Shown in pieces: positions 58,598-64,000 of a DNA stretch of 64,000 nucleotides. Origin of the DNA: an uncultured Bacteroidales bacterium (lineage in GTDB: Bacteria > Bacteroidota > Bacteroidia > Bacteroidales > Paludibacteraceae); NCBI GenBank assembly GCA_900316845.1, contig ONEG01000007.1, positions 1-64,000 of the forward strand, given 5' to 3'. A program made the position numbers and the translations under genes. The notes beneath the pieces were generated by a model. It had not been told where the DNA came from, did no database searches, and saw only the letters and a list, made by a program, of their open reading frames with translations. The stretch's first letter is position 1. Each line of letters starts with the position of its first letter.

Positions 58598-59851
58598 ATG
58601 CATTATTTATTTACCAGTGAATCGGTGTCGGAAGGACACCCGGATAAAGTGAGCGACCAGATCTCGGACGCGATCTTGGATAATATGTTGGCGCAGGACG
58701 AGCATGCGCACGTAGCGTGTGAGACGCTCTGTACGACCGGACAAGTGGTCATCGCCGGCGAAGTGAGTTGTAAAGGATGGGTAGATATCCAGCAGATTGT
58801 CCGTAAGACCATCGCAGAGATCGGTTACACGAAGGCGGAGTATAAGTTCGAGGCGGAGAGTTGCGGCATCCTGACTGCCCTGCACGCGCAAAGCCAGGAC
58901 ATCAATATGGGCGTGAGCCGAGAGGTAGCGGAAGAACAAGGTGCCGGCGACCAGGGCATGATGTTCGGTTACGCGACGGACGAGACGGATAACTTCATGC
59001 CCTTGACGCTGGACTTGGCGCATACCTTAGTTTATACGCTTGCGCGTATCCGCAAGGAAGGCAAACAAATGCTTTACCTCCGCCCGGACAGTAAGAGCCA
59101 GGTAACCATCGAATATGACGAGCAGAACCGCCCGGTACGTATCGACACCATCGTTTTATCCACCCAACACGACGAAGGCGTGACGCCGGAGATGATCAAG
59201 AGAGATATCATCGAGATCCTCCTGCCGCGCGTAGCGACGCGTGACAGCCGTTACGGACATCTGCTCCATGACTTCCTTGAGGACAAGAACGCGAAACTTT
59301 TGGTGAACCCGACGGGAAACTTCGTCATCGGCGGTCCTCACGGCGACACGGGTCTGACGGGCCGAAAGATCATCGTGGACACCTACGGCGGTCGCGGCGC
59401 TCACGGCGGTGGTGCGTTCAGCGGCAAGGACCCGTCGAAGGTCGATCGCTCGGCAGCCTACGCGGCACGATGGATCGCCAAGCACTTGGTAGCAGCCGGC
59501 GTAGCGCACGAGGCGCTGGTACAAGTGAGCTACGCCATCGGCGTAGCCGAGCCCGTTTCCCTCTACGTCAACACCTACGGAACGGCGCAGGTCAAAGCAA
59601 GCGATGCGGAGATCGCGCAGAAAGTGTCGGAACTCTTTGACCTCCGTCCGGCAGCCATCATCCGCGACCTGAAGCTGACGCAACCGATATACGAAGAGAC
59701 CGCCAAGTACGGTCATGTAGGCCGCACGAACGAGGTAGTGAAGAAGACCTTCTTCGACGCCGACGGCAAGAGTTTTGAACGCGAAGTAGAGTTATTTACA
59801 TGGGAGAAATTAGACCGGATAGACGCAGTCAAAGCCAAGTTTGGCTTGTAA
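58598..59851 (+). CDS. metK: S-adenosylmethionine synthetase
   Basis: 417 residues. [20 protein letters not shown] is the standard N-terminus; [15 protein letters not shown] binds the substrates; [20 protein letters not shown] and [16 protein letters not shown] are the signature regions. It makes SAM from methionine and ATP, also needed by NrdG and the YgiQ protein. The 3' end overlaps lspA by 52 bases. Confidence 0.97.
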   Translation: MHYLFTSESVSEGHPDKVSDQISDAILDNMLAQDEHAHVACETLCTTGQVVIAGEVSCKGWVDIQQIVRKTIAEIGYTKAEYKFEAESCGILTALHAQSQDINMGVSREVAEEQGAGDQGMMFGYATDETDNFMPLTLDLAHTLVYTLARIRKEGKQMLYLRPDSKSQVTIEYDEQNRPVRIDTIVLSTQHDEGVTPEMIKRDIIEILLPRVATRDSRYGHLLHDFLEDKNAKLLVNPTGNFVIGGPHGDTGLTGRKIIVDTYGGRGAHGGGAFSGKDPSKVDRSAAYAARWIAKHLVAAGVAHEALVQVSYAIGVAEPVSLYVNTYGTAQVKASDAEIAQKVSELFDLRPAAIIRDLKLTQPIYEETAKYGHVGRTNEVVKKTFFDADGKSFEREVELFTWEKLDRIDAVKAKFGL

Positions 59852-60354
59852 TAGCGATCGTGGTGCTGTCGCTGATTATTGATCAGGCGATCAAGCTCTA
59901 TATTGCTACGCATTTTGCATTAGGCGAGAGCCACGAGGTAACCTCGTGGTTCTGGCTGTGCTTCGTGGAGAACAACGGCATGGCGTTCGGCATCGAGTGG
60001 TTCTCGAAATTAGCGCTGACATTATTCCGTCTCTTGGCGGTAGGTCTGCTCGGATGGTATATCCACACGCTGATCCACCGGCATCACGCCAAGACCGGCT
60101 ATATTGCCACCATCGCCTTCATCATCGCCGGCGCGTTAGGAAACATCATCGATTGTGTGTTCTACGGCAAGCTCTTCGGATACGCAGGCTGGTTCTACGG
60201 CAAAGTGGTAGATATGTTCTACTTCCCGCTCATCCGAAACAGCGCGGGCGAAGTGCTGTTCTTTAGGCCGGTGTTTAACTTCGCCGATAGCTGCATCACC
60301 TGCGCCGTAGCGGTGATACTGCTGTTTTACATGAAGGAGATTAATAAAAACTAG
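59800..60354 (+). CDS. lspA: Lipoprotein signal peptidase (signal peptidase II)
   Basis: 184 residues. Four membrane helices; catalytic aspartates in [13 protein letters not shown] and FNFADSCIT, with NNGMAFGI. It removes signal peptides from prolipoproteins such as the many found here. The only good start (59800) lies within metK, so 52 bases are coding in two frames; helix 1 begins at about residue 14, so a shorter version would lose it. Confidence 0.95.
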   Translation: MGEIRPDRRSQSQVWLVIAIVVLSLIIDQAIKLYIATHFALGESHEVTSWFWLCFVENNGMAFGIEWFSKLALTLFRLLAVGLLGWYIHTLIHRHHAKTGYIATIAFIIAGALGNIIDCVFYGKLFGYAGWFYGKVVDMFYFPLIRNSAGEVLFFRPVFNFADSCITCAVAVILLFYMKEINKN

Positions 60355-60396
60355 GTCGACCTAGGATGACCTAGGATGACCTAGGATGACCTAAGA
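60355..60396 (+). repeat. CTAGGATGAC decamer tandem repeat
   Basis: Four copies (CTAGGTCGAC, CTAGGATGAC x3) fill the whole spacer between lspA and the next gene. It is the reverse complement of the GTCATCCTAG unit at 57713-57783. Confidence 0.9.
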
Positions 60397-60398
60397 TT

Positions 60399-60914
60399 AT
60401 GATGAAACGCCATCTATACATAGTTTTGCTCGTGGTAGCGGTCTTATCGACCGGTTGCCGTCCGAGGGGTATCATGCACTCGGGAAAGATGCGGGATGTG
60501 TTGGTCGATCTGCATAAGACCGACGCGTTGCTGCAGATGGCGGGTCAGCAGAATATCCCCATCGAGGAGAAGAACCTGTACTACGCGCAGGTGCTGAAGA
60601 AACACGGCATCACCCAGGCGCAGTTCGACTCGTCCATCGTGTGGTACACGGCGCACCCGCAACTCTTCGATAAGATCTACCCCAGAGTGATGGCAGAGCT
60701 CAAAGACGAAGAAACCCGTTTCCTGGAGGAAAACGGGTTAGCGTTCGCAGATACGGATGAGTCGGTGAGCGATACGATCGCTCTGCCGGCGTTCCGCAAG
60801 GCGGATCTGGACAGTGTCCTTTGGGTCACTCGTCACGGCTTGCCGACAAGCTGGCAGCCTTTAGTGCATGATCTTGAAGATGAGTTCTTTCCACAAGTCG
60901 GGGTCCTTCGCTGA
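60399..60914 (+). CDS. DUF4296 lipoprotein
   Basis: 171 residues (or 170 from the second Met). Signal peptide with lipobox STGC, then MRDVLVDLHKTDALLQMAGQ, YAQVLKKHGITQAQFDSSIV and WYTAHPQLFDKIYPRVMAEL, the DUF4296 pattern of Bacteroidota, often next to lspA. Function unknown. The last 54 bases overlap the convergent holA gene on the other strand. Confidence 0.88.
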   Translation: MMKRHLYIVLLVVAVLSTGCRPRGIMHSGKMRDVLVDLHKTDALLQMAGQQNIPIEEKNLYYAQVLKKHGITQAQFDSSIVWYTAHPQLFDKIYPRVMAELKDEETRFLEENGLAFADTDESVSDTIALPAFRKADLDSVLWVTRHGLPTSWQPLVHDLEDEFFPQVGVLR

Positions 60915-61895
60915 GGGGTTATTGATACCCTTTAGACGCGCGTCGGTATCCCGCAGATAGCCGATGATAAGGAAGACTTTTCCCGCAGGGTAGCGCTTCG
61001 CTGCCGCCTCATAATCCCGTACGAAATAGGGGTTGATCCCCAACTCTTTCGCCACGACCGCCGGGGCTTTTACCGGCATGTAATGATACATCAACAGATT
61101 CGAGAAGAAGGTATATAACGGCGCTATCTCCCGAATCATCGGATGGTCTTTCGAGCCGCCGAAATACTGCGCAATACGGTTGGCTTTGGCTACATCGCCG
61201 CGAATCAACGCCGCCTGCAGCTCCATAATATTATAATCCTTCGAGATACCTATATTCCGCTCCACGAGGGCAGCATCAATCGTGTTGACGCCTTCGGGTC
61301 GTCCGTCGATGAGTTTCTGCAACGCGCCGACGATCGCAGAGAGGTCGGTACCGAGATGGTCCGCCAAAAGCGGAGCAATACGAGGGTCGATCTTCAGTGT
61401 TCCGCCGTTGGATGCATTATAGTCGGCGATATAGGCGTTGATCCATTTCTCCACCTCGTAGTCGCGAAGCTTGTCCGATTGCAGCCAGACGACCTGCGGG
61501 TGGTCGGTCAACTTCTTCCATACCCCCTGCCGTTTGTCGGGTTTGCCGTTATAGCAGATGACAAGTACGGTCTGGGGCATGATGACGGAGAGGTACGCCT
61601 CTAACGCGTCCCATTTCTTGATCGCCTGCGCTTCGCGCACGATGACGACCTTGCGTCCTCCCATCATCGCAAAACCCCGTGCGGCACCGATGACCGGGGA
61701 GATATCAAAGCCCGGAAGATCACGGCCGTAGAGGACCTGCTGGTCAAACTCCCGCGCCATCGGCTCCAAGGCATTCTCCGCAATAAACGAATACACCCGG
61801 TCGGTGTAATAAGGTTCTTCGCCGCAAAGGATATAGATCGGCGCGTACGTACCCGCCTCAAGCGAGCGCATGATATCATTGAATTTCTGAATCAT
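60861..61895 (-). CDS. holA: DNA polymerase III delta subunit
   Basis: 344 residues. N-terminal PIYILCGEEPYYTDRVYSFI, FAMMGGRKVVIVREAQAIK and a helical C-terminal domain (NRIAQYFGGSKDHPMIREIA). It opens the sliding clamp as part of the clamp loader with DnaX, also in this window. Its start overlaps the end of the upstream gene by 20 bases, and its end overlaps the DUF4296 gene on the opposite strand. Confidence 0.94.
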   Translation of the reverse strand: MIQKFNDIMRSLEAGTYAPIYILCGEEPYYTDRVYSFIAENALEPMAREFDQQVLYGRDLPGFDISPVIGAARGFAMMGGRKVVIVREAQAIKKWDALEAYLSVIMPQTVLVICYNGKPDKRQGVWKKLTDHPQVVWLQSDKLRDYEVEKWINAYIADYNASNGGTLKIDPRIAPLLADHLGTDLSAIVGALQKLIDGRPEGVNTIDAALVERNIGISKDYNIMELQAALIRGDVAKANRIAQYFGGSKDHPMIREIAPLYTFFSNLLMYHYMPVKAPAVVAKELGINPYFVRDYEAAAKRYPAGKVFLIIGYLRDTDARLKGINNPSAKDPDLWKELIFKIMH

Positions 61896-63438
61896 CGGTC
61901 GTTAGTAGTTGGTCATTAGTCGTTGGTATATAAATCATGTATTTGTATTTACGGCGGTCGAGTTCGCGGTAACCTTCTTCGCGTAACATATTCTCCAAGG
62001 CAGACTGCGTGTCCTTGTAGGATTTCTTGGTCTTGAATCCGGGCGCAAAAGAGCAAAAGACAATAGGCTGCTCTTCGCGGATGATATCTCTGTACTTAGC
62101 GGTATAAACGGAGTCGAAGATATTCGACCAAAACTCATTAAACCGCGCCGCCTCACCCCCCGTGACAGCACGCATGCGATGCATGTCTTCTCCCAAAGCC
62201 AGGACTTGTACCGGGGAATCACTTGTGAGGGAGTCAAAATCCTGAATATATTGGTTCAGACGACGCTCATCATACTCCTGCACTCGGATTCCATCATACG
62301 GGGCAACGGACGAGACAACCGTAGCTTTTGAGAGGTTATAATTGCCGATAGAGTTCACATAAAAACGTACCATCGTAGCCGCTGTCAGACCGACCAATAC
62401 AGGGAAGAGATACGCACGTATCTTCGACTCGTAAGCCCCCGCCGCAACCGGCAGTAGGCAAAGGGAGATGGGGAAGAGTTTGAGCCATGCGGTGTCGGTA
62501 CCTAAGGTCGCCACGAGACAAAACGCCGCACCGAAGAGCAGCTCCTTGCGCTTCGTCATCAACGCCAAGACCAAACAGCCGACGGAGATGAGGTACGTCA
62601 AATCGAAGTTATACCACTGGTGAGTTGGTGGCACAAAATAGATATAATAGTAAAGCACGGCGCCTATGAAGATGCCGACGAGGAGTGTCAGGAATGATGG
62701 ATTGATCCGCAGCTTCGCTGTTAAATGAGCCGCAGCAGAACTGCTTAATGATGGTATCGCCAACACGCCGAGCCACATAAGGACATAACCGAAAACCTTG
62801 CCTCCGTTCTCCCATAGTTTGGTAATCATCTCCCCTACTCCATGACTTCCCATTGAGGGATCGAGAGGAGCCGGCGTGAGGAAGAGCGCACCCAATAGGT
62901 AAAAAACACCTGCCGTTAGAGCAGCAATGGGAATATACCAAAGGCTTTTCTTCTTCCACAGTGGAAGGAGCACCAAAAGCGCCAGAATATTCGGGAATCG
63001 TGCCGCTACAGCGAGGCCTAAGACAATCGGCGATTGCGTTACCCACAGGGCGGACAACAATAGGACGCTGAGCGTACCGGGACTGTACTCTTGGAAGGCG
63101 CCGTAGCCCATGAGGCCAAAGGCAAGCGCAAGCCAATGGAGGTTATTACGCCTACCCTCACGGTCCTGCAAGGCGCAGTAAGGCAGCGCGATAGCGGTTA
63201 CCGTACAGCACCATCCGAAGATACGCAAAGGCAGCAGGTGTGCACCGAAGAGCTTCACGATGAGCCCACCCGTGAGCACCGTACCCACCGTCATCCATCC
63301 ACCCTTGAGCGTCTCATATCGATATAGCCAGAAACAAGGGTCCTGCGGATTGCCGAAACCTGCAAAGACGTACCATAGTGACCACCCGAGTGTGAAGACC
63401 AGAAGGCTTATTGAAAGTATGTATCGATAAGATCGCAT
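61876..63438 (-). CDS. Polytopic membrane protein of unknown function
   Basis: 520 residues with about ten to eleven hydrophobic segments (YILSISLLVFTLGWSLWYVF, WLALAFGLMGYGAFQEYSPG, ILALLVLLPLW) and a soluble C-terminal part (about 385-520). The outline resembles GT-C glycosyltransferases or O-antigen-type membrane proteins, but no catalytic motif is clear. The last codons (PTTNDQLLTTDD) consist of an 11-bp repeat around 61896-61930. It overlaps the aminotransferase gene by 31 bases, so a role in surface polysaccharide is possible by context only. Confidence 0.75.
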   Translation of the reverse strand: MRSYRYILSISLLVFTLGWSLWYVFAGFGNPQDPCFWLYRYETLKGGWMTVGTVLTGGLIVKLFGAHLLPLRIFGWCCTVTAIALPYCALQDREGRRNNLHWLALAFGLMGYGAFQEYSPGTLSVLLLSALWVTQSPIVLGLAVAARFPNILALLVLLPLWKKKSLWYIPIAALTAGVFYLLGALFLTPAPLDPSMGSHGVGEMITKLWENGGKVFGYVLMWLGVLAIPSLSSSAAAHLTAKLRINPSFLTLLVGIFIGAVLYYYIYFVPPTHQWYNFDLTYLISVGCLVLALMTKRKELLFGAAFCLVATLGTDTAWLKLFPISLCLLPVAAGAYESKIRAYLFPVLVGLTAATMVRFYVNSIGNYNLSKATVVSSVAPYDGIRVQEYDERRLNQYIQDFDSLTSDSPVQVLALGEDMHRMRAVTGGEAARFNEFWSNIFDSVYTAKYRDIIREEQPIVFCSFAPGFKTKKSYKDTQSALENMLREEGYRELDRRKYKYMIYIPTTNDQLLTTDDSEIQ

Positions 63439-64000
63439 ATATGGTTCACTTCCTCAATCGTCAGATCATAAAACAACGGCAACCTCACCAGACAATCTGC
63501 GTAACGGTCACATTGCGGGAGCGCACGGCCGTCGTGTCTGGACTTATAGTACTCACTAGAATGGAGGCTCAAATAGTGGAAGACCGCCCCTACTCCATTC
63601 TCCTTGAGGTACTTGATAAACGCCGTGCGTGCCTCCAAGGACGGCAGGACGATATAGAACATGTGAGCATTATTCGTTGCATATTCAGGGATGTCGGGCA
63701 AGGTAAAAGCCCCCTTTGCCGCTATCGGTGCGAGCCGCTCGTAGTACGTCTTCCAAAGGCTCTTACGCTTCGACTGGATATCGTCGATATTCTCCAGTTG
63801 CGCCCAGAGGAACGCAGCGTTCACCTCGCTGGGCAGGAAAGACGAACCCATATCTACCCATCCGTATTTATTCACCTCACCGCGGAAGAACTCCGCGCGG
63901 TTGGTACCCTTCTCCCAGATGATCTCCGCCCGGCGCACGAAACGCTCGTCGTTCACGACCAGGAGACCTCCTTCGCCGCCGGCGGTCACGTTCTTCGTCT
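63408..64000 (-). CDS. wecE: dTDP-4-amino-4,6-dideoxygalactose transaminase-type protein (DegT family), C-terminal part
   Basis: The 3' 197 codons; the gene continues beyond the right edge. TKNVTAGGEGGLLVVNDERF contains the Lys expected to bind PLP (the HETKN-type motif), followed by KGTNRAEFFRGEVNKYGWVD and MGSSFLPSEVNAAFLWAQLE. These are close to WecE/RffA aminotransferases, which make dTDP-4-amino-4,6-dideoxy-D-galactose for surface polysaccharides. A GTG inside the motif must not be taken as the start. Confidence 0.9.
   Translation of the reverse strand, partial: TKNVTAGGEGGLLVVNDERFVRRAEIIWEKGTNRAEFFRGEVNKYGWVDMGSSFLPSEVNAAFLWAQLENIDDIQSKRKSLWKTYYERLAPIAAKGAFTLPDIPEYATNNAHMFYIVLPSLEARTAFIKYLKENGVGAVFHYLSLHSSEYYKSRHDGRALPQCDRYADCLVRLPLFYDLTIEEVNHICDLIDTYFQ

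Overview
The window is from an anaerobic member of the Bacteroidales (phylum Bacteroidota). The evidence is the -7 promoter box TAnnTTTG in front of most transcription units, lipoproteins of Bacteroidales type, a type IX secretion (T9SS) sorting domain on a giant surface protein, a DUF4296 lipoprotein, an anaerobic NrdD/NrdG ribonucleotide reductase and pectin-degrading enzymes. The identification rests on reading the sequence only; no database search was run.

1-14.04 kb is the right-hand part of an integrated siphovirus-like phage. It carries umuD-umuC, a first late operon (structural genes followed by a complete lysis cassette: holin-like protein, amidase endolysin, one-piece spanin), a tRNA-His, a second late operon (1341-residue tape measure plus a tail protein) and a tyrosine integrase. 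The integrase is followed by a truncated tRNA-His that marks the attachment site. Head and packaging genes are not present and probably lie to the left. The most unusual part is two non-coding arrays (1838-2110 and 5930-6510) of degenerate AGACTTTCG-type units with a period near 27-30 bp. Each lies just upstream of one of two late promoters that share the same architecture (GTCTTTT, exactly 20 nt, then TAnnTTTGCACAAAA).

14.2-23.9 kb holds a two-gene operon: an outer-membrane beta-barrel and a roughly 2885-residue T9SS surface protein made of about 45 cysteine-containing repeats. 23.9-41.2 kb is a mosaic: nrdG/nrdD, several secreted or lipoproteins of unknown function, an orphan winged-helix protein, a formylglycine-generating-enzyme-like protein, tRNA-Ser(CGA), two tandem YitT proteins, gcvP, a DUF3874-like remnant with a large inverted repeat, and a Crp/Fnr regulator.

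41.2-58.1 kb is a long minus-strand run with many overlapping ends: M23 peptidase, YgiQ-type radical SAM protein, dnaX, a phosphopantetheinyl transferase, an RND pump with its lipoprotein adaptor, a MATE transporter, an AspT/YidE-type transporter, two pectinesterases and a hibernation factor. 58.6-60.9 kb is metK-lspA-DUF4296 on the plus strand. The window ends with holA, a polytopic membrane protein and the C-terminal part of a WecE-type sugar aminotransferase. Throughout the host part, gene junctions and even conserved coding regions carry short tandem repeats (7-11 bp units such as GTCGAAA and TCCTAGGT), a second unusual trait.
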